A stretch of 64,000 bases of DNA from Synechococcus sp. PCC 7335 (lineage in GTDB: Bacteria; Cyanobacteriota; Cyanobacteriia; Phormidesmidales; Phormidesmidaceae). The position numbers and the translations under genes are program-made. The notes beneath the pieces were generated by a model, which did not search any database, was not told the DNA's origin, and saw nothing but the letters and a program-made list of their open reading frames with translations. The stretch spans positions 835,063 through 899,062 of the forward strand of contig NZ_DS989904.1 in assembly GCF_000155595.1 (NCBI RefSeq), given 5' to 3'. Shown piece after piece: positions 17,605-28,780 of the stretch (its first letter is position 1; every line of letters begins with the position of its first letter).

Positions 17605-18198
17605 TTAGTTTGAATCGGGGCCATAGATCTCGATAGTAACGCTATCTTCAATCTGACTTCCCTGAGTGGTTAAAACTTCATGGCCGTTAGCATTGAGCGT
17701 GACTCGAATTTCATTCGTGCCGCTGGGCAGCTCGGGTAGATGCGTCCACGGGCCATAGATGCGCTGTATAGATTTGTTGTTGATATATAGGTGGGCATGG
17801 CCTTCGGTAGGGCTACTTTCGTCATTAACTTTCTCGGGGGCAAAGTCAAAATTCGTCGTGCCTACATACAGGTTCCAGCCGCGTACAGGATCTTCTTTGA
17901 CCTGGATAGTGAGCGCCGGTACTGGCGTTCGGGCAGGGATTTCGATTGCTTTGGAATGGGAACTATGGTTGGTATCTCCCTTACCGTGACTATGCGAGTC
18001 TCCACCAGCGGCGTCTATGCTTTCTGATGATACGGTGGGCTGAGCGATCGCTTGCTCTTGATCGATTAGGTCGGTTGAGTGATTCTCACTTTTTGGTGTG
18101 GAATGGCTGCAGCCAATAGCTAAAAGGGTTAAGCCTATGATTACAGTTCTTTGAAGGCTTGTTTTGTGGGTTGTTTTATAGTGACGATAGTTGACCAT
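17605..18198 (-). CDS. His-rich lipoprotein
   Basis: 197 residues from the ATG at 18198. A lipobox (LLAIGC) follows a short hydrophobic signal, so the mature protein is lipid-anchored. A His/Ser-rich stretch (GGDSHSHGKGDTNHSSHSK) could bind metal. The conserved domain reads GWNLYVGTTNFDFAPEKV and EGHAHLYINNKSIQRIYGPW. The frame remains open to 18543, but the lipobox context fixes the later start. It is the first gene of a probable three-gene operon with the SafE-like and anchored proteins. Function unknown; periplasmic metal binding is inferred. Confidence 0.65.
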   Translation of the reverse strand: MVNYRHYKTTHKTSLQRTVIIGLTLLAIGCSHSTPKSENHSTDLIDQEQAIAQPTVSSESIDAAGGDSHSHGKGDTNHSSHSKAIEIPARTPVPALTIQVKEDPVRGWNLYVGTTNFDFAPEKVNDESSPTEGHAHLYINNKSIQRIYGPWTHLPELPSGTNEIRVTLNANGHEVLTTQGSQIEDSVTIEIYGPDSN

Positions 18199-18433
18199 GA
18201 AGTCGCGGAGGAACGAAACTGCGTAGCCTTTTATAGTGCAGACAAATAGACAGGGAGTCAAAAGACAGGCAGTCGTGAAAGTTTGCGCATAGCTATTAGC
18301 GGATAGACTATGCGGAAGTGGGTACTGTGAGAGGGTAGGTATAGATGGGTAGAAATAGCGGGGCTTGCTTTCGACTAGGTTTCCACCTAATTTTTGTAGA
18401 GGTTTCAAACAGGGGAGTTTTGTAACAAAGCTG

Positions 18434-19297
18434 ATGAATAAGAAAGCCTGGTTAGGTATTGGTATTGTGGGGGCGATCGCGCTAGTCGTTGGCGGAAAGC
18501 TCTGGGTCTCCCGGTCGGCTGCCAAAGAAGTAGACAAAGCCATTGCCGACGTTTCAGACTATGTCGATGTTGACTATCGAAAAGTAGACGTATCTTTGCT
18601 AGGTCGGGGCACTACGCTCAAAGATGTAGTGGTTACACCGATTGCTTCTGGCAACGCGATTAGGGTGGACGAGATGACCCTATATAGATACGAAGATGAA
18701 GATCAAGTTCCGACCTATTTAAACATGGCTATCAGAGGCATTGAGCTAGATGAGACTGCGCTAGGAGAAAATGCTGAGATGTTCTCTGAGCTGGGGTATG
18801 GCAAGGAAATCTCAGCTACTGTCATCACCGAGTACGAGTACGAAGCAGACGATAGAACAGTAGAGCTAAAGCAGCTGAAACTAGGGGCTGACCAGGTTGG
18901 TGATATGGAAATGACCCTTGAGCTGGGCAACATTGCGCTAGATCAATCAACCCTCAATAGTTTGCCTTTCTCTTTGTTTGGAGCGCAGTTTGAAGGCGCA
19001 AAAATCACCTACGAAGATGACTCTTTCGTCAAAAGGCTGTTTGAAACGACGGCAGCTGCAGAAGGCATCAGTGTAGAAGAAGTTAAGGCAGAGGCGATCG
19101 CAGGGCTAGAAAGCGAAGTCGCCAACGGTAATACGCTTTCCCCCGAATTTATAGAAGAGATGAAAGACTTCATCAACGACCCCGACAGCTTTGCGATTAC
19201 CTTTGCGCCAGAAGAGCCCGTGCCGCTGAGCGCATTCATCACAATCAGCGGACCTGAGGATCTTATAGAGCTATTGAATGTTCAATTTGAATCTTAG
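18434..19297 (+). CDS. Membrane-anchored protein of unknown function
   Basis: 287 residues from the ATG at 18434. One N-terminal hydrophobic segment (AWLGIGIVGAIALVVGGKLW) is followed by an acidic periplasmic domain with repeated beta-strand patterns (VDVDYRKVDVSLLGRGTTL, LKQLKLGADQVGDMEMTLEL), reminiscent of AsmA/YdgA-type proteins. No family is confidently recognised. It is transcribed divergently from the lipoprotein gene, with about 235 bp between the two starts. Confidence 0.55.
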   Translation: MNKKAWLGIGIVGAIALVVGGKLWVSRSAAKEVDKAIADVSDYVDVDYRKVDVSLLGRGTTLKDVVVTPIASGNAIRVDEMTLYRYEDEDQVPTYLNMAIRGIELDETALGENAEMFSELGYGKEISATVITEYEYEADDRTVELKQLKLGADQVGDMEMTLELGNIALDQSTLNSLPFSLFGAQFEGAKITYEDDSFVKRLFETTAAAEGISVEEVKAEAIAGLESEVANGNTLSPEFIEEMKDFINDPDSFAITFAPEEPVPLSAFITISGPEDLIELLNVQFES

Positions 19298-19312
19298 CTT
19301 CTATTTGAAAGC

Positions 19313-19438
19313 CTACATCACTCTGCCTTCTGAACTGCGCCGATAGATATCTATCAGTTGTTCTGAAGATTGCTTATGAGAAGATCGCTCACGTCCTGAT
19401 GGTTCAACCAGCTCAAAGTTGGCTCCGTGGTATCGCAT
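19313..19438 (-). CDS. Possible small protein (41 residues)
   Basis: A minus-strand frame with ATG at 19438 reads MRYHGANFELVEPSG and ends IDIYRRSSEGRVM. The start and the YRR near the end resemble the short cyanobacterial DUF4278 motif (M-(K/R)-Y-x-G ... Y-R-G). No good ribosome binding site is visible. Low confidence. Confidence 0.3.
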   Translation of the reverse strand: MRYHGANFELVEPSGRERSSHKQSSEQLIDIYRRSSEGRVM

Positions 19439-19563
19439 CTTGAGAAGAAACCTAGAGTCGTATTTGAAAGACGAACATCTAGGCAGATTAAGAGCACAGA
19501 TAGATACATTGCCTATCCCATATTACAGAAGGCCAAGGCTTGAACTTATTCAACTGCAAGGTC

Positions 19564-20385
19564 CTATTGAGTAGGTTTATAGCCAACAACCGTAAATCCG
19601 GTAATGGCACTGAAAAACATTCCTTCCTTATCCGCCTGCTGAAGATCGCTTAGCCAAGCTGAAATTTGAGCGCTCAGCTGTGGCATCTGTTCTTTTGCTC
19701 GGGTGGCAGCAGGCCCTAATCCATAAAGCTGATTGGCCGTCGAGAAGTCTGTTAGCAGCAGGGTGGAGGTATCTGCGACGGTGATATTTTCGAGCCCAGC
19801 ATGGTGAAAGAGTCGGTATAGCTCTCCGCCTGTAAAGGTATGACGTATTGCTTGATCAAAATGAGGATTGAGAATTTTTCGAGTGAGCGCCCGATTAGGA
19901 TGATCAACAATCAGCGTATCCCAGTCTGGCTCTCTAACCAAAACCCGCCCTTTGGGTCGAGTGACCCTAACCATCTCGGCTAGAGCTTGCTGACGGTCTT
20001 CTATATGCATAAATAGTCGGTCAGCACGGCAGCCGTCAAAACTGTTGTCTAGCATATCTAAATGATGCACATCTCCAACTTGAAACGTCAGCGAGAGGTC
20101 ACCTGCTCTAATACGATGACGAGCTTCCTTGATTAGGGCAGCGCTACAGTCTAGACCGACAACTCGACCATCCGGGCCTACCCGCTCAGCTAGGACGGCG
20201 GCATCTTCTCCAGTGCCGCAGCCAACGTCTAGGAGAAACGCCCCTGGCGCTGCGCCGAGTAGATCATACGACTTGCGCTTGTATCGCTGCATTTCAGATT
20301 GTGCTGTTGCGGTGTCTAGATAATCGATGAAGGATGCTGGTTTGTCTGCATCAATCTGACTCCAATTAAGTGATGTGGAATTCAT
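19564..20385 (-). CDS. Class I SAM-dependent methyltransferase
   Basis: 273 residues with a Rossmann-type SAM-binding core: motif I FLLDVGCGTGEDAAVLAERV, then GRVVGLDCSAALIKEARHRI and the later DVHHLDMLDNSFDGCRADRL. It resembles UbiE/Methyltransf_11-type enzymes. It lies 61 bp downstream of the NRPS gene in the same orientation and could be the last gene of the siderophore operon, perhaps modifying a catechol or amine. That link rests only on position; it could equally be an independent gene. Confidence 0.8.
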   Translation of the reverse strand: MNSTSLNWSQIDADKPASFIDYLDTATAQSEMQRYKRKSYDLLGAAPGAFLLDVGCGTGEDAAVLAERVGPDGRVVGLDCSAALIKEARHRIRAGDLSLTFQVGDVHHLDMLDNSFDGCRADRLFMHIEDRQQALAEMVRVTRPKGRVLVREPDWDTLIVDHPNRALTRKILNPHFDQAIRHTFTGGELYRLFHHAGLENITVADTSTLLLTDFSTANQLYGLGPAATRAKEQMPQLSAQISAWLSDLQQADKEGMFFSAITGFTVVGYKPTQ

Positions 20386-20446
20386 GTGTACGTTCTAGGT
20401 AGAGTTAACGGTATTTTTTTTGAGAGCGCTAATGTGTTCTTGAAAC

Positions 20447-23400
20447 TTAAGCCTCTAGATGGGCTGCGATCGCTCGGGCTATTATTTGCGAATACTCTCC
20501 TGTCAGTAGCTGCCCATGGGTCGTATCAATGTTGTAATTTTTGATCGAGCCGGTGACAAAGGGCTGCCATTGTCTATGAGTGAGAGTGGCATCTGTTCGG
20601 CCGTGGCTGGCTGTGAAGAAGATAAGATTGCCGTTGTATGGATCGGGCGTGGGTGCTTGTTGAGCCATTTGAATGTTGTATCGGGTGATATCTAATAAGG
20701 TGTTTTGCCTAAGCAGATCAAGGTGAGATCCTAGGTTGCTTTGCAGTTGTTGAGGTCGGTTATTATCCTCTTTGCCGGCTATCTGCTTTGAGGGCAACGA
20801 GGCTTGTCCGGTTGCCTGACGGAGAAGCTCTAGGACTTCTTGTTCGGAGTGGCGATCGCGCCTTTTGATGCAGTGTCCAGGATATGCATCTAGTAAAATT
20901 AACTGCTCAATGTTGTTGCCTTGCTGCTGTAGTTGGGTTGCGATCGCCTGAGCAACCATCCCGCCAAAAGACCATCCTAATAAGCGATACGAACCTTCTG
21001 GTTGAACCTGACGAATCATTGCCAGATATCTCTCCATCATCTGTTCCCAACTGTCTTTAGAGATGCCTTGCGAGAGAGATTCTAAAGCCAGCGCCCCAGC
21101 ATCCAAGTAAGGAGACTGTAAGCCATACAGGGAATGCTGAGCTCCCAGATGTTTGGCTAAACTCATGTAGCACCAGCTAATGCCAGCAGCAGGGTGTATG
21201 CAAAATAGAGGTTGATTGCCTTCGGTAATAGGAAACAAAGGAGAGAATAAGGTATCGCCAGTGCTTGAGCCAGTAGAGAGAAACTGACGACCACCAGCGC
21301 CCTCAACCTCCGAACTGCTAATGTCTGAATTCAACGCCTTCGCTAGGGCTGCGGCTGTAGGATGGCGGAAAATAGTTGAAACTGAGATTTCACGATCTAG
21401 CTTTGTGCTAAGCCAGTTGGTCGCTTGGATGGTCTGTAATGACTGGCCGCCCAATTCAAAGAAATCATCTTGTACAGTGAGTCCCTGCTGCCCCAAAATG
21501 TCTTCCCAAGTACGAAGAATTACAGCTTCTAAAGAGGATGCGGCGTTTTCGCGCTGTGTGATCCATTTGGGTGAGCAGCTGTGTAGTGCGGTTCGATCTA
21601 CTTTCCCTGACAATGTTTTAGGTAGGGCCTCTAGAAAGTTGAATCCGGCTGGGATAACTGCCGCAGGTAACCTTTCACTCAGATGCTGCCGCAGCGTTCG
21701 AACGGGTGGATGAGGCGCTTTAGCAACCAGATAGGCACAGAGGCGCTTGATCCCTTCTGGCAGGTGATGACCAACCACAGCCGCTTCTCGGATACCTGGT
21801 ATTGTCAACAGCACAGACTCAATCTCAGCCGGGTTGATTCGATGCCCACTGATCTTGAATTCCGCATCAAGACGACCCGTAAAAACGAGCTGACCATCCG
21901 GGCGGATAAACACCTGATCGCCAGTCCGATAGGCTCTAGGTTTACCTGGAAGCTGATGCAAGCAGACAAAGCAATCTGCGGTTAGCTGAGATTTTCCTAA
22001 GTATTCTTTTGCCAGCGTCGGCCCTAATATACACAGCTCACCTCGCTGTCCCGGAGTTGCTGGATATCCAGCGGCATTGATCACCGCAATGTCTATGCCC
22101 GGTAGGGGGCGACCAATAGGGACCTTGCCCTGATCGACGCATCCAGGCTCTAGCGTAGCTACAGTTGCAACAACGGTGGCTTCACTTGGGCCATAAGTAT
22201 TGAGCAGCCTCACCTCATTGCCCACAACTGAGTGCCACTGCTTAATCCGCTCAGACTGGGCTGCTTCTCCACCAATGATCACCATTCGTAAGCTGGTAGG
22301 CAAGCTTTCCTGATGGTTACTCAAACAAAACGCTAGCTCATGCCAAAAGGCGGTAGGAAGGTCGAGAATGCTAATGTCTTTTTGTTGACAGACCTTTAGA
22401 AAATGAGGAAGAGATTGGAGCATTGATTCCTCACGCAGCACCAGGGTAGCGCCGCTACAAAGGGTCAAGAAAATCTCTTCTACGCTGGCATCGAAGTGTA
22501 GCGAAGCGAATTGCAAAACCCGATCTTCAGGCTGAATCTTATATCGCTGTAAGGCTCCACTGACAAAATTAGACAGCGCCCGATGATCGATCACCAGGCC
22601 TTTAGGTACTCCCGTAGAGCCGGAGGTATACACGACATAGGCGGGGCTATTTTGAGCTGGAATCGTTGAAAGATCAGAGGTTACAACCTCTGCCATTGAA
22701 AGGTCTGTTGTTGGCAAATATTCTAAAGGATTCAACAGAATGGTAGGCGGCAACCCTGAAATAGAGTGAGGTTGATACTCTGATGTGGTGATCAATAGAG
22801 CAGGCTGTGCATCTTTGAGTAGATGACTATTGCGGGCGACAGGGGCTGTCGGATCAAGAGCTAGATAACCCGCACCAGAAAACAATACGCCTAGAATGGT
22901 GATGATCGCTTCCCAGCTACGGGGTAGATAAATCGCTACGATCTGACCTGGTTTGACGCCTGCATTCGTCAGCCTCACGGCTAAATTGTGAGCCGCTGCT
23001 AACAGCTCGCAATAAGACATACTCACTTCACTGGCTACTATAGCTGTGGAATGAGGCCGTAAGGAAACCTGTTCTATCAATCTGGTGAGTACAGGCTGGG
23101 GCGTTGATAAGAGTGGCTCACCCCTGATTATGTTTCTCTGAGAAATTATGCTTCTTTGGGAACTGTCTCTCTGAGAATTGTGTAATTCCGTATTGTGTAG
23201 TTCCGTGGCGTTCAGTGCTGTAATGCCTGTTCTTGTAACGAGTTGGGCGGCTGAAATCACCTGTTTTGGATGATTAAGTACTGAGTGTAGCGTTGCTAGC
23301 CAGTTCTGTTGATGTTGAGTGAGTTCATTAAGAGAATAACAGTCTGGATTAGCGTCTAGCTCAAGTGTGAGCCTCTTTCCCCCAGCTTGGGCGCGAAAAT

Positions 23401-24583
23401 TGATAGCGATATCTTCTACTGGCCCTGCAGAAATGTTATGCACAATGCCTGCTGTCTCGCCAAAGTGGATGGCATAGTCAAAAGGCATAATATTTACAAT
23501 CGGGCCGAAAAGTCGGCGTCCTCCACCTACCCGCTTCAGATCGCGCCGTAGCTGCTCATAACGGTAGCGGCTGTGAGGGCGAATACTTCGAAGCTGTTGC
23601 CTGATTGGTTCTACCAGTTCTAAAAAGCAAATGTCAGGACTGATCAATACTCGCAGCGGCACAATATTCATCACCATGGCTGGAACTCTTAGGGACGCTG
23701 ATCCTAGCCGGCCCATCATCGGGACGCCGAGGGTGAGATCGTCAGCGCTTGTGGCCTGATGTAGATATACAGCGGTAACCGCTAGCAGCAGATCCGACCA
23801 GGCAGCGCCGTTCTGTTGTGCAACTGTTTTCAATTGTTGAAATACCTCAGATGGCAGCGCGCTTTTCTGGCGGAGGCACACGTCGCTGGCAGGCATGGGT
23901 TTACAGCTCAAGCTGACGGGCTCAGGTGCGCCTTCTAAAGCCTGTAGCCAGAAGCTGCGATCGCGCGCTTTCTGTTCAGACTTTTGATAGACAATATCTT
24001 CTTCTATCACAGCCCGTAAGCTGGCAAAAGGAGAAAGAGAAACCGGCTGCCGCTGCTTTAGGCGCGTGTAAATTTCGGCGGCTCGCCGCAAGAGTAGAGA
24101 AGACCCGTAGCCATCTATTGCAATATGGTGAATACGTTGATACCAGAAGTGGCGATCGCTCGCTACTCGGATGAGGGCCTGAGCAAAGAGGGGGTTTGCG
24201 CCGAGATGAGTCTGCTGGCTCAGGTCTTGTCTCATCCAGTTCCAAGCTGCCTGCTCAGCATGATCATCACCACTTAGATCGAGATGTGTCAGCCTCCACT
24301 TTAAATTTTCAGCAACAGACTGAACTGGGCTCTGGTCTGCAACGGTAAAGCATAGGTTAAGGGTTTCGGCTTCTGCCACCATTTGGCGCACCGCTCGCTC
24401 AAATAAAACAGGATCGAGATCTCCTATAAGTTCTAAGCACTCTGCAGTGTTGTAAATAGCACTTTGTGGATTGAGCTGCTGCCCTAGCCAAATTCCTTTT
24501 TGAGCAGCAGATAGGGGCCAGTTGAGTTGATTTTCTTTAGCTGTATTTTTCTTAGCTATATTTTTCTCAGCTACATCGGTCAT
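20447..24583 (-). CDS. Single-module NRPS (C-A-T-TE), EntF-like
   Basis: 1378 residues. The condensation domain (about 20-450) has the active motif HHIAIDG at 152. The adenylation domain (about 500-990) has [27 protein letters not shown] and [11 protein letters not shown]. The carrier domain has [13 protein letters not shown] and the thioesterase [10 protein letters not shown] with a late His (DTTHGQLL). It would condense aryl-carrier-bound 2,3-dihydroxybenzoate with an amino acid and release or oligomerise the product through the thioesterase. The pocket strand reads FDASVEEIF (Asp-Ala-Glu at the first three code positions), unlike the serine code of EntF, so the amino acid is probably not serine. 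A repetitive linker ([19 protein letters not shown]) joins C and A domains. Confidence 0.9.
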   Translation of the reverse strand: MTDVAEKNIAKKNTAKENQLNWPLSAAQKGIWLGQQLNPQSAIYNTAECLELIGDLDPVLFERAVRQMVAEAETLNLCFTVADQSPVQSVAENLKWRLTHLDLSGDDHAEQAAWNWMRQDLSQQTHLGANPLFAQALIRVASDRHFWYQRIHHIAIDGYGSSLLLRRAAEIYTRLKQRQPVSLSPFASLRAVIEEDIVYQKSEQKARDRSFWLQALEGAPEPVSLSCKPMPASDVCLRQKSALPSEVFQQLKTVAQQNGAAWSDLLLAVTAVYLHQATSADDLTLGVPMMGRLGSASLRVPAMVMNIVPLRVLISPDICFLELVEPIRQQLRSIRPHSRYRYEQLRRDLKRVGGGRRLFGPIVNIMPFDYAIHFGETAGIVHNISAGPVEDIAINFRAQAGGKRLTLELDANPDCYSLNELTQHQQNWLATLHSVLNHPKQVISAAQLVTRTGITALNATELHNTELHNSQRDSSQRSIISQRNIIRGEPLLSTPQPVLTRLIEQVSLRPHSTAIVASEVSMSYCELLAAAHNLAVRLTNAGVKPGQIVAIYLPRSWEAIITILGVLFSGAGYLALDPTAPVARNSHLLKDAQPALLITTSEYQPHSISGLPPTILLNPLEYLPTTDLSMAEVVTSDLSTIPAQNSPAYVVYTSGSTGVPKGLVIDHRALSNFVSGALQRYKIQPEDRVLQFASLHFDASVEEIFLTLCSGATLVLREESMLQSLPHFLKVCQQKDISILDLPTAFWHELAFCLSNHQESLPTSLRMVIIGGEAAQSERIKQWHSVVGNEVRLLNTYGPSEATVVATVATLEPGCVDQGKVPIGRPLPGIDIAVINAAGYPATPGQRGELCILGPTLAKEYLGKSQLTADCFVCLHQLPGKPRAYRTGDQVFIRPDGQLVFTGRLDAEFKISGHRINPAEIESVLLTIPGIREAAVVGHHLPEGIKRLCAYLVAKAPHPPVRTLRQHLSERLPAAVIPAGFNFLEALPKTLSGKVDRTALHSCSPKWITQRENAASSLEAVILRTWEDILGQQGLTVQDDFFELGGQSLQTIQATNWLSTKLDREISVSTIFRHPTAAALAKALNSDISSSEVEGAGGRQFLSTGSSTGDTLFSPLFPITEGNQPLFCIHPAAGISWCYMSLAKHLGAQHSLYGLQSPYLDAGALALESLSQGISKDSWEQMMERYLAMIRQVQPEGSYRLLGWSFGGMVAQAIATQLQQQGNNIEQLILLDAYPGHCIKRRDRHSEQEVLELLRQATGQASLPSKQIAGKEDNNRPQQLQSNLGSHLDLLRQNTLLDITRYNIQMAQQAPTPDPYNGNLIFFTASHGRTDATLTHRQWQPFVTGSIKNYNIDTTHGQLLTGEYSQIIARAIAAHLEA

Positions 24584-24646
24584 AGTGAGTCTTCCTGGTA
24601 AATGCGATCGCGATCGTTCGATTACGGATGGCTGAATGGTTGTTGC

Positions 24647-25570
24647 CTACTTTCGAGACAGGAGCTGACTCCAGGCTGAGATTGTTGGTTGCTCTGCAAG
24701 GTCGGCAAAGCTGACCTCAGCGCCCTTACGTCGCCAGTCTTCTACCAAGCTCATCAGGCGAATAGAATCTAACCCCGAATCCAACAGATTCTCTTCAGTA
24801 CTCACCTGCAGCGGCGGCAGCTGTAATAATTCACCAAGCTGCTGCCTCAAGACCTGAGTGACTGAAACGGGAGAGAGCAACTCAGATAGTGGCATTTCTG
24901 CACTGTTTAATCCTGTATGATTAGCACTTACAGAATTCGACAGCATTTCAATCACCGTTTGGTTCGGTAACGTAATGCCACAGCGCTGAGCGACATAATT
25001 CATCGCCATATGGTGATAGTCCACAGAAAAGTCAGCAATAGCATCTCCTACCAAGAAGGGTTGAATATCATTCATAAATGCATCACAAGCCGTTGCTAGA
25101 CAACCGATATGACCGTAAACCCCGCAGATGATCAGCTGGTCTCGGCCCTCTTGCTGCAGCAACGTTTGCAGCTGTGTCCGCTGAAAGGCGCTGTATCGCC
25201 ATTTTGTTAAGACGCGATCGCCGCCGCTGGGCATCAGTACTTCTGCAATAGCCTCTTGTCCAGGATGGGCACTCAATCCAGGCCCCCAAACATCAGTCAG
25301 CAACCCGCGATCTTCCTCAGATTGTTCTACTATCTGAGCGGTATAGAAAACTGGAATTCCTAATGACTGGCAGCATGCCTTTAAAACAACAATATTTTGA
25401 AGCAGTTCTGTAATCGGAGATTGCTGGGCATCAAAGAAATTTAGAAAATAGTCCTGCATGTCATGAATGAGCAGTGCTGCCCTGGGAGCCTGAGCTTCCC
25501 AGCTCGCACGGCTTGAGGGGAACTCTGTCGCTGTAGGCATGCGGTAAGCAGGAAGTTGAGGAATGGTCAT
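24647..25570 (-). CDS. entB: EntB-like isochorismatase with aryl carrier domain
   Basis: 307 residues in two domains. The isochorismatase part has AALLIHDMQDYFLNFF with the catalytic Asp, TKWRYSAFQ with the Lys, and CGVYGHIGCLATA. The C-terminal aryl carrier domain has LLDSGLDSIRLMSLVEDW with the phosphopantetheine Ser. It converts isochorismate to 2,3-dihydro-2,3-dihydroxybenzoate and then carries the activated aryl group to the NRPS. It lies between entE and the NRPS gene in one operon. No phosphopantetheinyl transferase gene is in the window, so it must be supplied from elsewhere. Confidence 0.92.
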   Translation of the reverse strand: MTIPQLPAYRMPTATEFPSSRASWEAQAPRAALLIHDMQDYFLNFFDAQQSPITELLQNIVVLKACCQSLGIPVFYTAQIVEQSEEDRGLLTDVWGPGLSAHPGQEAIAEVLMPSGGDRVLTKWRYSAFQRTQLQTLLQQEGRDQLIICGVYGHIGCLATACDAFMNDIQPFLVGDAIADFSVDYHHMAMNYVAQRCGITLPNQTVIEMLSNSVSANHTGLNSAEMPLSELLSPVSVTQVLRQQLGELLQLPPLQVSTEENLLDSGLDSIRLMSLVEDWRRKGAEVSFADLAEQPTISAWSQLLSRK

Positions 25571-25669
25571 CAGATGTCTCCTGAAAGAAATGGGTTGAAG
25601 CCTGTAAACGTGAAAGTGGTCTAATGTAGGTTCTGCACTTTGCTAGAACTTTGCTACAAGCAAGCTTTG

Positions 25670-27328
25670 CTATAACCGAGCCCTTAGCGCTTTCTTATCG
25701 ACTTTGCCTGCGCCAGTTTTGGGTAGGGCCGCGAGCCATTCTAGCTGGTCTGGAATCTTGTAATGGGCTAAGCCGCGATCGCGCAAAAAAGCTTTCACCT
25801 GGTCGATCTCAATGCTGTTGTCTCCTATCGAATCATTTGAAGAAACATCGTTTTGCGCGACTACAAAAGCGCCAATACGCTCTCCTAAAAAGGGATCTGG
25901 CATGCTGACAACAGCCGCAGCGCAAATATTGGGATGAGTCAACAGATGCTGTTCAATCTCTTTACTGCTGATCTTTTCGCCGCCTTTGTTGATTTGCTCC
26001 TTGGCACGGCCCTCTACAATGATCTGCCCAGACGGGCTTAGCCGGACAAGATCGCCCGTTCGATAAAATCCATCCGGTGTAAATGCCCTTTTGTTGTGTT
26101 CAGGGGCTTGGTAGTAGCCCCGGATGGTGTAAGGGCCTCGGGTCAACAAATTCCCAGTTTCTCCAGGAGAAACCGGCTGATCTAGATTGTCCACAATCAG
26201 AATCTCATCGGCGGGAGAAATCGGTAGACCTTGAGTATGCAAAATCACCTCTTCTGTATCGTCAAGCCGCGTGTAGCACACTAGCCCTTCTGCCATGCCA
26301 AATACCTGTTGCAATCGACAGCCCAGAATAGGTGAAATACGTCTGGCAACTTCTGGAGCAAGCGGGGCTCCTCCAACCTGCAATATCTGCAAACTTGAGA
26401 GATCGTGACTGCGGGTGGCGGTAGCATCTAGCCAGATAGGAACCAGCGGCGGAACCAACGCGGTGATAGTGACTTGTTCACGCGCAATTAGTGCAAAAGT
26501 TTCGTCAGGATTGGGGTGATGAGCGAGGACGACGCTTCCTCCAGCGTAAAGTGTACCAAGACTACCTGGAGAGCTCAGTGGAAAATTGTGGGACACTGGC
26601 AAAGCCGCTAGATAGACGCTCTCAGGCGCTAGCGCACAGATTTTGGCGCTAGCTCTGACGCTGTATAGATAGTCGGCGTGGGTTCTGGGAATGAGTTTGG
26701 GCGTACCGGTGCTGCCGCCTGAGAGCTGAAAAAAAGCAACAGCTTCAGCTTTGGGCTCAGATAGAGCAAGCGGCTGTAGGTAGAGTTGATCGAGGGCCAC
26801 AAATTCCTGTTCCTGACCAACAACGATAATGTGTTGTAAACTACCGTGCTCAGGCATCAGGGTACGCGCCAGAGCTCGATAGTCAAAGTGTCCATCGCTA
26901 TCAGCAATAATGTAAGCAGCCGCCTCAGTTTTTAATAGAAAGCTGTGAATTTCTGTGCGACGATGGGCCGGCAGTGCTAGGACGGGCAGTGCCCCTAAGC
27001 GGGTGAGCGCAAAGAACACGGCAAAGAATTCTGGAATATTGGGGAGTTGAACAATGACGCGATCGCCTGCCGTAATTCCCAAAGATTGTAACCCCGCCGC
27101 CAGCTGATCGGCCCGCTGATTCAGGTCTGCGTAGCTCCAGCGGTCGTTTCCACTGACTAGGGCCGTCCGCTGAGCATAGCGCTGTGACTGCTGCCGTAGC
27201 ATTTGGCCAAACGTCTGAGGCTGCCAATAGCCTAAATTGCGGTAGCGATCGGCATATGCTTTGGGCCAGCGCGGACAGTCTGCCTGCAAACCCTCTTTCT
27301 GTAAGGGTTGAAAAAGTTGTTCAATCAC
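25670..27328 (-). CDS. entE: 2,3-dihydroxybenzoate-AMP ligase (EntE-like)
   Basis: 552 residues of the ANL adenylating family. The P-loop is [17 protein letters not shown]; others are [29 protein letters not shown] and the C-terminal [10 protein letters not shown] with the catalytic Lys. The N-terminal stretch ([20 protein letters not shown]) is characteristic of stand-alone aryl-AMP ligases of the EntE/DhbE type. It activates 2,3-dihydroxybenzoate and loads the EntB carrier domain. Its ATG overlaps the entC stop by 4 bp, indicating translational coupling. Confidence 0.93.
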   Translation of the reverse strand: MIEQLFQPLQKEGLQADCPRWPKAYADRYRNLGYWQPQTFGQMLRQQSQRYAQRTALVSGNDRWSYADLNQRADQLAAGLQSLGITAGDRVIVQLPNIPEFFAVFFALTRLGALPVLALPAHRRTEIHSFLLKTEAAAYIIADSDGHFDYRALARTLMPEHGSLQHIIVVGQEQEFVALDQLYLQPLALSEPKAEAVAFFQLSGGSTGTPKLIPRTHADYLYSVRASAKICALAPESVYLAALPVSHNFPLSSPGSLGTLYAGGSVVLAHHPNPDETFALIAREQVTITALVPPLVPIWLDATATRSHDLSSLQILQVGGAPLAPEVARRISPILGCRLQQVFGMAEGLVCYTRLDDTEEVILHTQGLPISPADEILIVDNLDQPVSPGETGNLLTRGPYTIRGYYQAPEHNKRAFTPDGFYRTGDLVRLSPSGQIIVEGRAKEQINKGGEKISSKEIEQHLLTHPNICAAAVVSMPDPFLGERIGAFVVAQNDVSSNDSIGDNSIEIDQVKAFLRDRGLAHYKIPDQLEWLAALPKTGAGKVDKKALRARL

Positions 27329-28770
27329 AGTCTTGCCTCCAACAGATGCTCTAGGTCCAGCGCTTTGAGCATGGTGCGAAATTTAGCAGACGTTTCAGCC
27401 AGCTCCTTTGCAGCGGTCGATCCAGCTACGATACCGGCCCCTGCATATAGCCGCAGATGGCGACCTTCCGCCTCGCCACAGCGAATGGTCACAGCCCACT
27501 CGCCATCACCCTGACTATCAACCCAGCCCACAAGACCCGTGAAGTAACGCCGCGCAAACGGTTCAATCGCGTGAATGGCCGAATAGGCACATTGGGTAGG
27601 CGCACCGCAGATGGCAGGCGTCGGGTGTAAGGCCAGGGCCAGAGAAAGGGCACAAGTCTCTGAGTTTTTCAATGTGCCTTGCAGATAGGTAGACAGATGG
27701 ATCATGCTGTCGGTCTGGAGAATGTCAGGGGTTGGGGGCACTGCTAGGTCATGACAAAACGGGCGCAGTGCCTCTGCCATCGCCTCAACCACCACCGCAT
27801 GTTCGCGCCGATCTTTATCAGAGTTCATGAGCGCTTCAGCCCGCTGTTGATCAATGATTGGATCACCACTACGAGGCGCTGAACCCGCTAATGGATTGGC
27901 TTCTACCTGCATTCCCCGCCGCCGAACTAACAGTTCAGGGCTAGCACCAACCAAGTGATGGCGCGAGTGCTGAAGAAAAGAGTGTGTATTTTTAGAATCA
28001 AGCTGTTTTACGAATGCAGATTGCTTTTCTGGAGCCAGCGTCTTCTCTGATGCGAGCTGTTTCTCTGATATAAACGACTGCTTTGGCGCAGACTGCTGGC
28101 AGCGGGCTAAATTAACAAGATAGGTGTAGCCGTAGCGGTTAGAGCGAGCTAGTCCGTTTAATAATTCGCCTAGATGAGGCATTTGAGCAAATGACAATTC
28201 AAGCGAACGAGATAGAACAATCTTAAGTAGCTCCGATTGCTGAATGTACTCCAGCGCTTGTTCAACCCCCTCCATGTAGCTAGCAGGCTCTGGGAGCATC
28301 TGTAATCTACAAGCGTTAGAGGCCGATGCTTTAGGTTTAGGAGCAACACTCATATTTCTGTCATTTCTCAGCGGGCCTGCTCGGTGAAGACGATCGGGCA
28401 TAAACAGGTGAACGTTGGCACTGTCATCAAAGGGAATCGCCCCCACTAATGGCAGCTTTGATAACCCGCGCTGAGATTGCCGATCGAACAGTGCGACCGC
28501 CTGCTTCGGTAGATCAGGGTAAGCCAACGCTCCTTTTTGAGCGGGTAAAATGTCTCGAATACCTTGGGCCAACATAGTTTGGTGAGGTGTCGCCAAGAAA
28601 AACGATGTCTCGTGGTCGGAGGCCTCTAGCAGCGCTGTGGCACTGTTTAGCTGGCTTTGTGACTGGCTTTGCGGCTGATTGGGGAAAATCTTTTGGGCAG
28701 TATTTTTCATCAGAATCTCTTGTAAGGGCCTTAGCATATTCTTTGGAGGGTGATGGATAGGTTGTTGCAA
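27325..28770 (-). CDS. entC: Isochorismate synthase (EntC-like)
   Basis: 481 residues, longer than the roughly 390 of E. coli EntC. The chorismate-binding core is clear: [80 protein letters not shown]-type end ([20 protein letters not shown]). It converts chorismate to isochorismate. Between the strand ending NLARC and HHLVGAS lies an extra segment of about 40 residues with a repeated (S/P)EK(Q/T) pattern, likely a flexible surface loop. The N-terminal 60 residues are also Gln/Ser-rich. It sits between entA and entE. Confidence 0.92.
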   Translation of the reverse strand: MQQPIHHPPKNMLRPLQEILMKNTAQKIFPNQPQSQSQSQLNSATALLEASDHETSFFLATPHQTMLAQGIRDILPAQKGALAYPDLPKQAVALFDRQSQRGLSKLPLVGAIPFDDSANVHLFMPDRLHRAGPLRNDRNMSVAPKPKASASNACRLQMLPEPASYMEGVEQALEYIQQSELLKIVLSRSLELSFAQMPHLGELLNGLARSNRYGYTYLVNLARCQQSAPKQSFISEKQLASEKTLAPEKQSAFVKQLDSKNTHSFLQHSRHHLVGASPELLVRRRGMQVEANPLAGSAPRSGDPIIDQQRAEALMNSDKDRREHAVVVEAMAEALRPFCHDLAVPPTPDILQTDSMIHLSTYLQGTLKNSETCALSLALALHPTPAICGAPTQCAYSAIHAIEPFARRYFTGLVGWVDSQGDGEWAVTIRCGEAEGRHLRLYAGAGIVAGSTAAKELAETSAKFRTMLKALDLEHLLEARL

Positions 28771-28780
28771 AAAATGAGTA

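Noticed and set aside
20447..24583. Naming the NRPS entF and the product enterobactin
   Set aside because: Domain order fits EntF, but the first three specificity residues (Asp-Ala-Glu) do not fit a serine-activating domain.
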